A stretch of DNA of 64,000 nt from Psychromarinibacter sp048262455 (GCA_048262455.1 JBLXFD010000017.1:1-64000); one strand, 5' to 3'. Shown: positions 43,674-54,185, counted from the stretch's first letter. The notes: generated by a model from the letters alone, not told the origin. Made by a program: numbers and translations.

Positions 43674-43770
43674 GCCGTCACGTCCGCCTGGGTCCGATGC
43701 ACCTTTAACACCCGTTGGTCCTGCGATAACAGTGCGCCAACCGCAAGCGCCGGCGCAAAGGAGCCCTGCC

Positions 43771-44424
43771 ATGAAATTCTTCGTCGATACCGCCGATGTG
43801 GACGCGATCCGCGAGCTGAACGAGCTGGGCATGGTGGACGGGGTCACCACCAACCCCTCGCTGATCATGAAGTCCGGCCGCGACATCAAGGAAGTCACCC
43901 GCGAGATCTGCGGCATGGTCGACGGCCCCGTCAGCGCCGAGACCGTGGCGCTGGATGCCGAGGGCATGATCGCCGAGGGCCGCGAGCTGAAGAAGATCGC
44001 CGAGAACATCGCCATCAAGGTGCCGCTGACCTGGGACGGGCTGAAGGCCTGCAAGGTGCTCTCGGGCGAGGGCAACATGGTGAACGTGACGCTCTGCTTC
44101 TCGGCCAACCAGGCGCTGCTGGCGGCCAAGGCCGGCGCGACCTTCATCTCGCCCTTCATCGGGCGGCTGGACGACCTGAACCTCGACGGGATGGACCTGA
44201 TCGCCGACATCCGCGAGATCTACGACAACTACGGGTTCGAGACCCAGATCCTCGCCGCCTCGATCCGGAGCGCCAACCACATGTCCGAAGCCGCCAAGAT
44301 CGGCGCCGACGTGGCCACCGCCCCGCCCGCCGTGATCAAGGCGATGGCGAACCACGTGCTGACGGACAAGGGGCTGGAGGCCTTCCTGAAGGATTGGGAG
44401 AAGACGGGTCAGAAGATCCTCTGA
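43771..44424 (+). CDS. fsa: Fructose-6-phosphate aldolase / small transaldolase-like
   Basis: The product is 217 aa, the length of the FSA/TalC group. MKFFVDTADVDAIRELNELGMVDGVTTNPSLI opens the barrel (residues 1-32 by position). Schiff-base Lys83 lies in ENIAIKVPLTWDGL, followed by VNVTLCFSANQALLAAKAG and ISPFIGRLDD. It cleaves or transfers dihydroxyacetone units from sugar phosphates; FSA versus transaldolase activity cannot be settled here. AAAGGAG precedes the ATG. It is divergent from priA. Confidence 0.93.
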   Translation: MKFFVDTADVDAIRELNELGMVDGVTTNPSLIMKSGRDIKEVTREICGMVDGPVSAETVALDAEGMIAEGRELKKIAENIAIKVPLTWDGLKACKVLSGEGNMVNVTLCFSANQALLAAKAGATFISPFIGRLDDLNLDGMDLIADIREIYDNYGFETQILAASIRSANHMSEAAKIGADVATAPPAVIKAMANHVLTDKGLEAFLKDWEKTGQKIL

Positions 44425-44477
44425 AGGGGTGCGGGCGGGCGGAGGCGCCCGCTCTCCCATCCATGGCTTTTCGAGGC

Positions 44478-44690
44478 GCAACGCAAGCCTGCCCGTGGGA
44501 TGGCGCTTCTGCCCTCGGGCATAGGCGCTTTATCCCAGCCACATCCGCGCACAGAATGAGCCGCGCACGCGGATGACACAGCGCCAGCCCGCCGGGACGG
44601 GCAGGCGCTCGCCCCGCGCCTTCGGCTTGTTCGGGGCGGATCAGCGCCTCGCTCGAAAGTAGCAGTAGGGCGGGGTTCACCCCGCCATGG
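44478..44690 (+). repeat. Copy D of the ~210-bp dispersed repeat
   Basis: This is a full copy in plus orientation. It begins GCAACGCAAGCCTGCCCGTGGGATGGCGC, then TATCCCAGCCACATCCGCGCACAGAATGAGCC, ACACAGCGCCAGCCC, GACGGGCAGGCGC, CGCGCCTTCGGCTTGTTCGGGG, and ends in the GGCGGGGTTCACCCCGCC palindrome. It starts about 53 bp after the fsa stop, past a GCGGGC/GCCCGC hairpin. Confidence 0.88.
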
Positions 44691-44900
44691 CGCAACGTGA
44701 GCCTGCCCGTGGGATGGCGCTTCTTCCCTCCGGCATAGGCGCTTTATCCCAGCCACATCCGCGCACAGAACGAGCCGAGCACGCGGATGACACAGCGCCA
44801 GCCCGTGCGGACGGGCAGGCGCTTGCCCCGCGCCTTCGGCTTGTTCGGGGCGGATCGGCGCTTCGTTCGAAGGCAGATGTAGGGCGGGGTTCACCCCGCC
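44691..44900 (+). repeat. Copy E of the ~210-bp dispersed repeat
   Basis: It lies directly head-to-tail with copy D and is about 90% identical by eye, with the same blocks and terminal palindrome (44883-44900). Small open frames in the pair carry the repeat, not recognisable proteins. Confidence 0.88.
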
Positions 44901-45074
44901 TCCCCACGTACCCCACCCCGCACCCCCTGTGGCGGGTGGGCCACCCGCCGCCCCCCAACACCCCCGCCCGCGGACAAAGCTCTGGACGCGGGCCGCCCCC
45001 TCCGGGCACAAAAAGACCGAGCAAAATCAAACCGGGGGTCCGATGCAGGCACCCGGACAAAGAACGAGGCATGC
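44901..45074. other. Non-coding gap before the DUF484 gene, with one perfect hairpin
   Basis: GGCGGGTGG (44931-44939) and CCACCCGCC (44941-44949) make a 9-bp palindrome with a single central base. The following 120 bp are C-rich, then A-rich near AAAAAGACCGAGCAAAATCAAA (split by position 45008-45030), which may include the DUF484 promoter. I see no gene. Confidence 0.45.
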
Positions 45075-45785
45075 ATGGCGAGCGAACCCGCCGCGATCCC
45101 CGGGGATCTGCGGACCAAGATCCTTTCCGAACCCGAACTGATCCTCGAGGACCGCGACCTGATGCGCGCCCTGGTCTCTGCCAACGAGCGGCTGATGGGC
45201 GGCAACATCGTCGACCTGCGCGGCATCGCCATGGACCGGCTGGAGCAGCGGCTCGAACGGCTGGAGGAAACCCACCGGCACGTCATCGCCGCCGCCTACG
45301 AGAACCTCGCGGGCACCAACATGATCCACCGCGCGGTGCTGAAGATGCTGGACCCGGTGGGGTTCGAGGACTTCCTCGCCAACCTCGACGCCGAGATCAC
45401 CCAGATCCTGCGGCTCGACGCGCTGCGGCTGGTGCTGGAATCGCCGGTGGCCGGGGAAGACCCCGCGGCCGGCACCCTCGGCGAGGTGCTGATGGTGACC
45501 GAGCCGGGGTACATCGACCGCTACCTGACCCAGGGCCGCAACGTGCCGATCCGCCAGGTCACCCTGCGCCAGGTGCAGCCCGACAGCACCGAGATCTACG
45601 GCGAGAAGGCCGACTGGGTCCGTTCCGAGGCCTGCCTGAAGCTGGACCTCGGCAGCGGCCGCCTGCCCGGGATGCTGGTCTTCGGCGCCGAGGACCCGCA
45701 CCAGTTCAAGCCCACCCAGGGCGCCGACCTGCTGACCTTCTTCGCCGGCGTCTTCGAGCGGGCGATGCGGCGCTGGCTGGCGTGA
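45075..45785 (+). CDS. DUF484 family protein
   Basis: The product is 236 aa. The N-terminal helix pair (LRTKILSEPELILEDRDLMRAL and NIVDLRGIAMDRLEQRLERLEE, about 10-75) leads into a GAF-like domain (about 85-230) with LRLDALRLVLE and LGSGRLPGMLVFGAEDPHQF. DUF484 genes commonly lie beside xerC in proteobacteria, as here (7-bp gap), though their biochemical role is not established. Confidence 0.88.
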   Translation: MASEPAAIPGDLRTKILSEPELILEDRDLMRALVSANERLMGGNIVDLRGIAMDRLEQRLERLEETHRHVIAAAYENLAGTNMIHRAVLKMLDPVGFEDFLANLDAEITQILRLDALRLVLESPVAGEDPAAGTLGEVLMVTEPGYIDRYLTQGRNVPIRQVTLRQVQPDSTEIYGEKADWVRSEACLKLDLGSGRLPGMLVFGAEDPHQFKPTQGADLLTFFAGVFERAMRRWLA

Positions 45786-45792
45786 GGCGTCC

Positions 45793-46719
45793 GTGATCCC
45801 CCTGTCGCTCTCGCCCGGCCTGCGCGCGGCGGTGGCGGCATGGTGCGATCACCTGAAGGCGCTGGACGGCGCGGCGGACCAGACGCTTACCGCCTACCGG
45901 CGCGACGTCACCGGCTTTTTGTGCTTCCTGTCGCGCCACCACGGCGACCAGCTGGGGGTGGCGGCGCTGGGGCAGGTGACGGTGTCCGACATGCGGGCCT
46001 GGATGGCGCACGAGCGCGGGCGCGGGCTGGCGGCGCGGTCGCTGGCGCGGGCGCTGTCGGCGGTGAAGACCTTCACCGGCTGGGCGGCAGAGCGCGAGGG
46101 GTTCGACCCCAGCGCCATCCTCGCCGCCCGCAGCCCCAAGTACCGCCGCAAGCTGCCCCGTCCCCTGTCGACCGAGGCGGCGCGCGAGATGATCGACACC
46201 GTGGAATTGCAGGCCGCCGAGCCATGGATCGCCGCCCGCGATGCGGCGGTGGTGACGCTGCTATACGGCTGCGGGCTACGGATCTCCGAGGGGCTGGGGC
46301 TGACCGGCGCGCAAAGCCCGCTGCCCGAGGTGCTGCGCATCCGGGGCAAGGGCGGCAAGGAGCGGCTGGTGCCGGTCCTGCCCGCCGCCCGCGCCGCGGT
46401 GGAGACCTACGTGCGCCTGTGTCCCTTCCCCGCCGAACCGGAGGCGCCGCTGTTCCGGGGCGCGCGGGGCGGGCCGCTGAACCCGCGGCTGGTGCGCAAG
46501 GCGATGGAGGTGGCGCGGATGCAGCTGGGCCTGCCCGCCACCGCCACCCCCCATGCACTGCGCCACAGCTTCGCCACGCACCTGCTGGCGGCGGGGGGCG
46601 ATCTGCGGGCGATCCAGGAGTTGCTGGGCCATGCCTCGCTGTCCACCACGCAGGCCTACACGGCGGTGGACCAGGCGCGGCTGATGGAGGTCTACGACAA
46701 GTCCCACCCCCGCGCCTGA
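45793..46719 (+). CDS. xerC: Tyrosine recombinase, XerC-type
   Basis: The product is 308 aa from a GTG start. The N-terminal core-binding domain (about 10-100) is followed by a catalytic domain whose residues show as LLYGCGLRISEGL (Arg), GKGGKERLVPV (Lys), PHALRHSFATHLLAAGG (His, Arg) and LLGHASLSTTQAYTAV (His, nucleophile Tyr). XerC with XerD resolves chromosome dimers at dif. No integrase-like island features or att sites are nearby, and DUF484 linkage supports the housekeeping role. Confidence 0.93.
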   Translation: MIPLSLSPGLRAAVAAWCDHLKALDGAADQTLTAYRRDVTGFLCFLSRHHGDQLGVAALGQVTVSDMRAWMAHERGRGLAARSLARALSAVKTFTGWAAEREGFDPSAILAARSPKYRRKLPRPLSTEAAREMIDTVELQAAEPWIAARDAAVVTLLYGCGLRISEGLGLTGAQSPLPEVLRIRGKGGKERLVPVLPAARAAVETYVRLCPFPAEPEAPLFRGARGGPLNPRLVRKAMEVARMQLGLPATATPHALRHSFATHLLAAGGDLRAIQELLGHASLSTTQAYTAVDQARLMEVYDKSHPRA

Positions 46720-46723
46720 GCGG

Positions 46724-49189
46724 TCAGTCCCGCGCCCAGCGCTCCAGCGCCGAAACCACCTTCGTTCCGATGCTGCCGGCCGAAACCTCCGCCAGCGGAC
46801 AAGGCTGCGCCAGCCGCGCCTCCATGTCCCCGACGTGGAAGGCATCGGGCCGCTTCAGCTTGCCCAGATCCTCCCAGGTCACCGGCACCGCCACCGCCGC
46901 GCCGGGGCGGCCGCGCAGGGAATAGGGGGCGACGGCGGTGGACCCGCGCTCGTTGCGCAGCCAGTCGATGAATATCCGGCCGCTGCGCTTCTTCTTCGAC
47001 ATGGTGGCGGTGTAGCGCTCCGGCGCGCGTTCGGCGAGGACATGGGCGAAGGTCTGGGAGAAGCCCTTGACCGTCTCCCACCCGGCGGTGCGGCGCAGCG
47101 GGGCGATGACGTGCACGCCCTTGCCGCCGGTGACCATGGCGCCCGAGGCAAGGCCCACCGCCTCCAGCCCCGCGCGCACCTCCTCGGCCGCCGCCTTCAC
47201 GGCGTCGAACCCGAGCCCCTCGTCGGGGTCGAGGTCGAAGACCAGCCGGTCGGGCCGGTCCAGCCTGTCGCGGCGGGCGCCCCAGATGTGGAACTCCAGC
47301 GTTCCCATCTGCACCGCCCCCAGCAGCGCCGCCTTGCCGGGCAGGTACATGTAATCCTCGACCGCGCCGTTCTTTTCCTCCACCGGCACCGTCCCGATCG
47401 CCTCGGGAAAGCCCTTGCCGGCGTGCTTCTGGAAAAACGCCTCGCCCTCGATCCCGGTGGGATAGCGCAGCAGCGACACGGGGCGGTCGCCGGCGTAGGT
47501 CAGCATCCGCTCGGCCACCCGGTCGTAGTGCCGCGCCACGTCGGCCTTGGTCAGCTTCGCCTTGGGGTAGACCACCCGCCCGGCGCTGGAGATCCGCACG
47601 CCGCCGACCTTCTCGCCCGACGTGTCGTCCGGGTCGGCCTTGGGGCCGTCGGTCTCTGCCTCTGCCTTCGCCGTCACCGCAGATGCCTCCTTGTCCTCGC
47701 GCAGCCCCTGGAAAACGCCGTGGCGCACCCGGCCCTCGGCGGTGAACTCGGTGTAGGAGACCTCGGCCACCAGCTTCGGCGTGATCCACTTCGCGCCCTT
47801 CGTCTCTGCCGGCAGGTGGCCTTCGAAGGGGGCCGTCTTGCGCGCCAGGGGCTTCATCGCCGCCATCAGCGCGTCGAACCGGCGCGCGTCGAAGCCGGTG
47901 CCCACCTTGCCCCGGTAGACCAGCCGCCCGCCCTCGTAGCTGCCCAGCAGCAGCGAGGAGAACGGCCGCCCGCGCTTGTCCGAAGGCTGCCAGCCGCCGA
48001 TCACCAGCTCGGCCCGGCGGATGCACTTGGTCTTGATCCAGGCAGTGCCGCGGCCGCTACGATAGGGGGCGTCGGCCAGTTTCGAGACGATCCCCTCGCC
48101 GCCCGCCGCGCAGATCGCCGCCAGCACCTCGTCGCCGTCGCCCTCGATGAAGGGGCTCAGGCGGATCGGCCCGCGCGGCGGCAGCTTTTCCAGCAACCGC
48201 TCCAACGCCGCGCGCCGTTCGGTCAGCGGCTTGCCCGTCAGGTCCCGCCCGTCGAGGTGCAGGCAGTCGAAGGCATAGAAGGTCAGCGCCCCGCCCTCCT
48301 TTAGCGCCTCCTGCAGCGCCGAGAAATCGCCGCCGCCCTCGCCCGCGATCACCTCGCCATCGATCAGCGCGGCCTCGCAGTCCAGCGCGGCGGCGGGGGT
48401 TGCGAGGTCGCCGAAGCGGTCGGTCCAGTCCTTGCCGTTGCGGGTGTACAGCCGCACGCCGCCCATGCCGACCGCCATCAGGCAGCGGTAGCCGTCGAAC
48501 TTTGCCTCGTGGCGCCAGGTCTCGCCCTCGGGCGGGGCGTCGCGCAGGGTGGCCAGCTGCACCTTCTGAAAGCGCGGCAGCGGCTTGGAATGGTCCTGCT
48601 TCTTCGCCGGCTCGGTGCCCGAGGCGATGGCCCGCATGGCGCGGCCGGTGGTGACGCTGGTGCGGTACTTGTTCAGCAGCGCGTCGGCGGTGCGCCCGGC
48701 GAAATCGTCCTTTTCCTTGATCAGCAGCCAGTTCTCGCGCTTCTCATTGCCACGCCCGCGCATCCGAACCAGCGCCCAGCCGCCCATCATCCGGGCGCCG
48801 TGCAGCCGGAAATGCAGCTTGCCCTGCGAGATGCCCTCCTCGGGGTCGTGCAGCGGCTCCCACCACCCCTGGTCCCACAGCATCACCGTGCCGCCGCCGT
48901 ATTCGCCCTTGGGGATCGTGCCCTCGAAGCTGCCGTAGGCCACCGGATGATCCTCGGTCCGCACGGCAAGGCGTTTTTCCGACGGGTCGGTCGAGGGGCC
49001 CTTGGTCACCGCCCAGGACCACAGCACGCCGCCCCATTCCAGCCGGAAGTCGTAGTGCAGCCGGGTCGCGTCGTGCTTCTGCACAACGAAGCCCAGCCGC
49101 GCGGCCCCTGCCTCTACCAGCTGCGCCTCGGGCTCGGGCGTGCGGGTGAAGTCGCGCTTGGCGCGGTACTGCTCGAGCCCGCCGGTCAT
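46724..49189 (-). CDS. ligD: ATP-dependent DNA ligase D (NHEJ)
   Basis: The product is 821 aa with domains in order phosphoesterase, ligase, polymerase. The PE domain (about 20-170) has VVQKHDATRLHYDFRLEWGG and GTIPKGEYGGGTVMLWDQG. The ligase domain (about 205-500) has the adenylation motif EAKFDGYRCLM, with the active lysine in K-F-D-G. The AEP/primase-type polymerase domain (about 530-800) starts VVYPKAKLTKADVARHYDRV and includes LVFDLDPDEGLGFD with its metal-binding aspartates. It processes and seals double-strand ends held by Ku. The ATG overlaps the ku stop. Confidence 0.96.
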   Translation of the reverse strand: MTGGLEQYRAKRDFTRTPEPEAQLVEAGAARLGFVVQKHDATRLHYDFRLEWGGVLWSWAVTKGPSTDPSEKRLAVRTEDHPVAYGSFEGTIPKGEYGGGTVMLWDQGWWEPLHDPEEGISQGKLHFRLHGARMMGGWALVRMRGRGNEKRENWLLIKEKDDFAGRTADALLNKYRTSVTTGRAMRAIASGTEPAKKQDHSKPLPRFQKVQLATLRDAPPEGETWRHEAKFDGYRCLMAVGMGGVRLYTRNGKDWTDRFGDLATPAAALDCEAALIDGEVIAGEGGGDFSALQEALKEGGALTFYAFDCLHLDGRDLTGKPLTERRAALERLLEKLPPRGPIRLSPFIEGDGDEVLAAICAAGGEGIVSKLADAPYRSGRGTAWIKTKCIRRAELVIGGWQPSDKRGRPFSSLLLGSYEGGRLVYRGKVGTGFDARRFDALMAAMKPLARKTAPFEGHLPAETKGAKWITPKLVAEVSYTEFTAEGRVRHGVFQGLREDKEASAVTAKAEAETDGPKADPDDTSGEKVGGVRISSAGRVVYPKAKLTKADVARHYDRVAERMLTYAGDRPVSLLRYPTGIEGEAFFQKHAGKGFPEAIGTVPVEEKNGAVEDYMYLPGKAALLGAVQMGTLEFHIWGARRDRLDRPDRLVFDLDPDEGLGFDAVKAAAEEVRAGLEAVGLASGAMVTGGKGVHVIAPLRRTAGWETVKGFSQTFAHVLAERAPERYTATMSKKKRSGRIFIDWLRNERGSTAVAPYSLRGRPGAAVAVPVTWEDLGKLKRPDAFHVGDMEARLAQPCPLAEVSAGSIGTKVVSALERWARD

Positions 49190-50028
49190 GAGGCCTTTTT
49201 CCGGCTCCGGCTACCCGAGGAGGTCTTGGGCTTGCCCTTGGTCTCCTTCAGGCTTTTCTTCAGCGCGTCCATCAGGTCGACCACGTTGCTCGGCCCCGCC
49301 GCCGGCTCCTTGTCGTCGCTGCGCGCGCGCGGGGTCTTCTTGTTTTTCAGCTTGGCAGAGATCAGCTCGTTCAGCGCCTCGGCGTAGTGGTCCTTGAAGG
49401 CAGAGGCGTCGAAGGGCGCGGTCTTGCGGTCGATCAGCTGGGTGGCCACCTCCAGCAGCTCCTTGTCGGCGGCGTCGTCCTCGATCGAGGAGAACAGCGG
49501 CTCGGCGTCGCGGATCTCGGTGGCGTAGTGCAGCGTCTCCAGCAGCAGCCCGTCGCCGCAGGGGCGGATGGCGCAGAGGTATTCCTTGCCGCGCATGGTC
49601 AGCTGCCCCAGCCCGGTCTTGTTGCTCTTGCGCAGCGCGTCGCGCACCACGCGGTAGGCGTCCTCGGCCAACTCGTCGGTGGGCACGATGTAGTAGGGCC
49701 GGTCGAACCAGATCGGCGCGATCTCGGCCCCGTCGACGAACTGCACCAGCTCCAGCGTCTTCTTGGTCTCCAGCTTGATGGTGTCGATCTCTTCCGGCTC
49801 CAGCAAAATATACTCGCCGTCGTCGGTCTCGTAGCCCTTCATGATCTCGTCGCTTTCCACCGGGCCGACCCCCTGCACCACCTTCTGGTACTTCACCGGC
49901 TTGCCGGTGCCGCGGTGGATCTGCCGGAAGGAAATGCGGCTGCCCGATTCCTTGGCCGAATGGATCTCGATCGGGATGGACACCAGCGACAGCCGAAGCT
50001 GGCCTTTCCAGATTGCACGGGACGCCAT
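49186..50028 (-). CDS. ku: Ku protein, NHEJ end-binding
   Basis: The product is 280 aa. The Ku core (about 1-240) has ASRAIWKGQLRLSLVSIPIE, FRQIHRGTGKPVKYQKV and IAPIWFDRPYYIVP, and a Lys/Ser/Arg-rich tail (about 245-280; KGKPKTSSGSRSRKKA) follows, as in many bacterial Ku proteins where it recruits LigD or DNA. GGAGG precedes the ATG. It forms a two-gene operon with ligD and is divergent from the dehydrogenase genes across 179 bp. Confidence 0.96.
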   Translation of the reverse strand: MASRAIWKGQLRLSLVSIPIEIHSAKESGSRISFRQIHRGTGKPVKYQKVVQGVGPVESDEIMKGYETDDGEYILLEPEEIDTIKLETKKTLELVQFVDGAEIAPIWFDRPYYIVPTDELAEDAYRVVRDALRKSNKTGLGQLTMRGKEYLCAIRPCGDGLLLETLHYATEIRDAEPLFSSIEDDAADKELLEVATQLIDRKTAPFDASAFKDHYAEALNELISAKLKNKKTPRARSDDKEPAAGPSNVVDLMDALKKSLKETKGKPKTSSGSRSRKKAS

Positions 50029-50207
50029 GGCGGAACCTCCTGACAGCAGCGCCGGATGGTCCGGCATCCAAGCGACAACGCGGCTTGCGCGCGAAATGTT
50101 TCGCCGGCGCCGGGAACACCGGCCGGGTCCGCGCCGTTCCATCACAGTTGCACGAGCGGCCGCAGGGCCGCCCGCGACCGGGGACAACGACAGCGAAGGA
50201 GCTTTGC

Positions 50208-50582
50208 ATGGCCACCTACGACGGACCCGCCCGGCCGCCGCACCGAAACGCCTGGGTGATGGCGCTCGGCTGGATCTGCATCCTGCTGGGCGCGGTGATC
50301 CTGGCGCTGGGGGTCTGGCTGATCGTGCTGGGCGGCAGCTGGTACTACGGGCTGGCGGGGCTGGGGCTGATCGTGACGGGGGTGTTGCTGAACCGGCATT
50401 CCATGGCCGCGGTCTGGATCTTCGTCGTCACATGGCTCGGCACCGCCGCCTGGGCCTGGTGGGAGGTGGGCGCCGACTGGTGGGCACAGGTGCCGCGGAT
50501 GGCGGCGCCGACGCTGATCCTGGTCCTCGTTCTGCTGTGCATCCCGGCGCTGGCGCGCTGGAACCGCGAGAAAGGCTACTGA
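50208..50582 (+). CDS. Membrane-anchor subunit of a PQQ glucose-dehydrogenase-like enzyme
   Basis: The product is 124 aa with four helices (AWVMALGWICILLGAVILALGVW, SWYYGLAGLGLIVTGVLL, AAVWIFVVTWLGTAAWAWWEV and LILVLVLLCIPALARW). This matches the N-terminal membrane domain of single-chain quinoprotein glucose dehydrogenase, which normally precedes the periplasmic propeller in the same polypeptide. Here a TGA stop ends it, and a new ATG begins the catalytic part 2 bp later. The anchor would hand electrons to ubiquinone. Confidence 0.8.
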   Translation: MATYDGPARPPHRNAWVMALGWICILLGAVILALGVWLIVLGGSWYYGLAGLGLIVTGVLLNRHSMAAVWIFVVTWLGTAAWAWWEVGADWWAQVPRMAAPTLILVLVLLCIPALARWNREKGY

Positions 50583-50584
50583 GA

Positions 50585-52804
50585 ATGACCATCAAGATCC
50601 TGACCGCCGCGCTCGCCGGCCTCTGCCTGCTGACCCCCGCCAGCGCGCAGGACACCCCGCCGCCCGCGCCCGCACCCGAGACGCCGAGCCCGGCGGCACC
50701 GCCCGAACCCGCGCCGGAACCTGCGCCCGAACCCGTAGACGAGCCTGCCGAGGCGACCCCGCCCGCGCCCGAGGCTCCGGCAGCAGAGGAAGAAGCGGAG
50801 GCGCCCGCCGATGAGGCCCCTGCCGAAGAGGCCCCCGCCGAGGACGCCCCCGACACCGCCCCCGACACCGGCCGCGCCCGCGCCCCCGCCCCGCAGCCCC
50901 AGGTGGGCGCCGACTGGCCCTTCTACGGCGGCGACGCCCGCGCCACCCGCTACTCCCCCCTCGACCAGATCACCCGCGACAACGTCGCCCGGCTGGAGCG
51001 CGCCTTCGAGTACCGCACCGGCGACCTGCCCGAGGGCGACGCCGAGGGGAAATACTCCCCCGAGACCACGCCCCTGAAGATCGGCGACGACCTGCTGCTC
51101 TGCTCGGCCATGAACATCCTGATCTCCGTCGACGCCGCCACCGGCCGCGAGAACTGGCGCCACGACCCGGGCGTCCCGGCCGAGGCGATCCCCTACGGCG
51201 CCTCCTGCCGCGGCGTCTCGGTCTACACCGACCCCGAGGCCGCCGAGGACGCGGCCTGCGCCACGCGCGTGATCCAGGGCACGCTGGACGCCCGGCTGAT
51301 CGCGGTTGACCTGGAAACCGGCACCCCCTGCGCGGACTTCGGCGAGAACGGCGAGGTGGACCTGTGGCAGGGCATCGGCGAGCGGGTACCCGGCTGGTAC
51401 GCCGTCACCTCGCCCCCCGCCATCGTGCGCGGCGTGGTGGTGACCGGCGCGCAGGTGAAGGACGGCCAGGCAGAGGACGCCCCCTCGGGCGTGGTGCGCG
51501 GTTTCGACGCCGTGACGGGCGATCTGGCCTGGGCCTGGGACCTCGGCGCGCCGGAGCAGAACATCGACGGCCCGCCCGAGGGCGAGGTCTACACCCGCGG
51601 CACCCCCAACATGTGGACCACGGCGGTGGGCGACGAGGAGTTGGGACAGGTCTACCTGCCCATGGGCAACAGCTCCGTCGACTATTACGGCTCGAACCGC
51701 AGCGAGGCGGAAAACACCTATGCCACCGCGCTGGTGGCGCTGAACGTGACCACCGGGCAGCCGGCCTGGCACTTCCAGACCCTGCGCCGCGATGTCTGGG
51801 ACTACGACCTTGGCAGCCAGCCGACGCTGATCGACTTCCAGGGCACCCCGGCGCTGGTCGTGGCCTCGAAACAGGGCGACATCTATATCCTCGACCGCGC
51901 CACCGGCACGCCCCTGACCCCGGTGGAGGAACTGACCGACCTGCCGACGGGCGAGGTGGAGCCGGACTATATCTCGGAAACGCAGCCGACCTCCGCCTGG
52001 CACAGCCTGCGCCAGCCGCCGCTGGAAGAGAAGGACATGTGGGGCTTCACCCCCATCGACCAGCTCTGGTGCCGGATCATGTACCGGCGGGCGGAGTACC
52101 AGGGCTATCTGACCCCGCCGACGGCGGACCGCCCCTGGATCCAGTACCCCGGCTACAACGGCGGCTCCGACTGGGGCTCTGTCGCCGTCGACACCGAACG
52201 CGGGATCCTCGTGGCCAACTACAACGACATCCCCAACTACAACCGCCTGCTGCCAGAGGAGGAACGCCAGGAACGCGGACTGCGCCCGATCGACCAGCAG
52301 GACGCCGACAGCGGCGGCAGCCCCGAGGGCGCGGGCGACCCGCAGGCCGGCGCGCCCTACGGCATCGAGGTCAACGCCGGCTGGCGCAACCCAGCCACCC
52401 GGATGCCCTGCACGCGGCCCCCCTACGGCGGCATCCGCGCCATCGACCTTGCCACGGGCAAGACCCTCTGGGACGTGCCGCTGGGCACCGCGCGGCGCAA
52501 CGGGCCCTTCGGCATCCCCTCGTTCCTGCCGATCCCCATCGGCACGCCGAACAACGGCGGCTCGGTGGTGACAACGGGCGGGCTGGTCTTCATCGGCGCG
52601 GCCACCGACAACCTGTTCCGCGCCATCGACATCGAGACCGGAGAGACGCTCTGGTCCGACGTTCTGCCCGCCGGCGGCCAGGCCAACCCCATCACCTACG
52701 AGGCGGACGGCCGGCAATACGTGATGATCGCCGCGGGCGGCCACCACTTCATGGAGACCCCGGTAGGCGACTGGCTGATCGCCTACGCCCTGCCCGAAGA
52801 TTGA
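50585..52804 (+). CDS. PQQ-dependent dehydrogenase catalytic protein (mGDH family)
   Basis: The product is 739 aa. The signal peptide MTIKILTAALAGLCLLTPASA ends at about residue 21. Residues 22-105 are a Pro/Ala/Glu spacer. The propeller begins DWPFYGGDARATRYSPLDQI and carries PQQ/W-motif repeats such as VDAATGRENWRHDP, FDAVTGDLAWAWDLG and IDLATGKTLWDVPLGT. LFRAIDIETGETLW and VMIAAGGHHFMETPVGDWLIAY near the end are typical of glucose/quinate/shikimate dehydrogenases. The substrate is not fixed. It would oxidise a sugar or polyol in the periplasm. PQQ synthesis genes are not in the window. Confidence 0.88.
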   Translation: MTIKILTAALAGLCLLTPASAQDTPPPAPAPETPSPAAPPEPAPEPAPEPVDEPAEATPPAPEAPAAEEEAEAPADEAPAEEAPAEDAPDTAPDTGRARAPAPQPQVGADWPFYGGDARATRYSPLDQITRDNVARLERAFEYRTGDLPEGDAEGKYSPETTPLKIGDDLLLCSAMNILISVDAATGRENWRHDPGVPAEAIPYGASCRGVSVYTDPEAAEDAACATRVIQGTLDARLIAVDLETGTPCADFGENGEVDLWQGIGERVPGWYAVTSPPAIVRGVVVTGAQVKDGQAEDAPSGVVRGFDAVTGDLAWAWDLGAPEQNIDGPPEGEVYTRGTPNMWTTAVGDEELGQVYLPMGNSSVDYYGSNRSEAENTYATALVALNVTTGQPAWHFQTLRRDVWDYDLGSQPTLIDFQGTPALVVASKQGDIYILDRATGTPLTPVEELTDLPTGEVEPDYISETQPTSAWHSLRQPPLEEKDMWGFTPIDQLWCRIMYRRAEYQGYLTPPTADRPWIQYPGYNGGSDWGSVAVDTERGILVANYNDIPNYNRLLPEEERQERGLRPIDQQDADSGGSPEGAGDPQAGAPYGIEVNAGWRNPATRMPCTRPPYGGIRAIDLATGKTLWDVPLGTARRNGPFGIPSFLPIPIGTPNNGGSVVTTGGLVFIGAATDNLFRAIDIETGETLWSDVLPAGGQANPITYEADGRQYVMIAAGGHHFMETPVGDWLIAYALPED

Positions 52805-52865
52805 CCCCCGCCGCGCTTTCCGCAACTCTTCCCGGGCGGTTGCACGCCGCCTTGGGAGGAGCGAC

Positions 52866-54161
<1,296 letters not shown>

Positions 54162-54185
54162 CGGCGGGCCGAAAAAGTATTCGAT

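Noticed and set aside
41550..44576. A 1008-codon plus-strand open frame across priA and into fsa
   Set aside because: Its composition (Arg, His, Gln) is that of an antisense shadow, and both priA and fsa are clear genes in other frames.
44336..45072. Overlapping minus-strand frames of 119-200 codons near 44.4-45.0 kb
   Set aside because: They read through repeat copies D and E and share repeat-derived peptides such as SEAPIRPEQAEGAG. No ribosome-binding site or domain supports them.
45793..46719. The tyrosine recombinase as an integrase of a mobile island
   Set aside because: Its DUF484 neighbour, length and motifs fit housekeeping XerC. No att repeats, tRNA end or cargo genes lie beside it.
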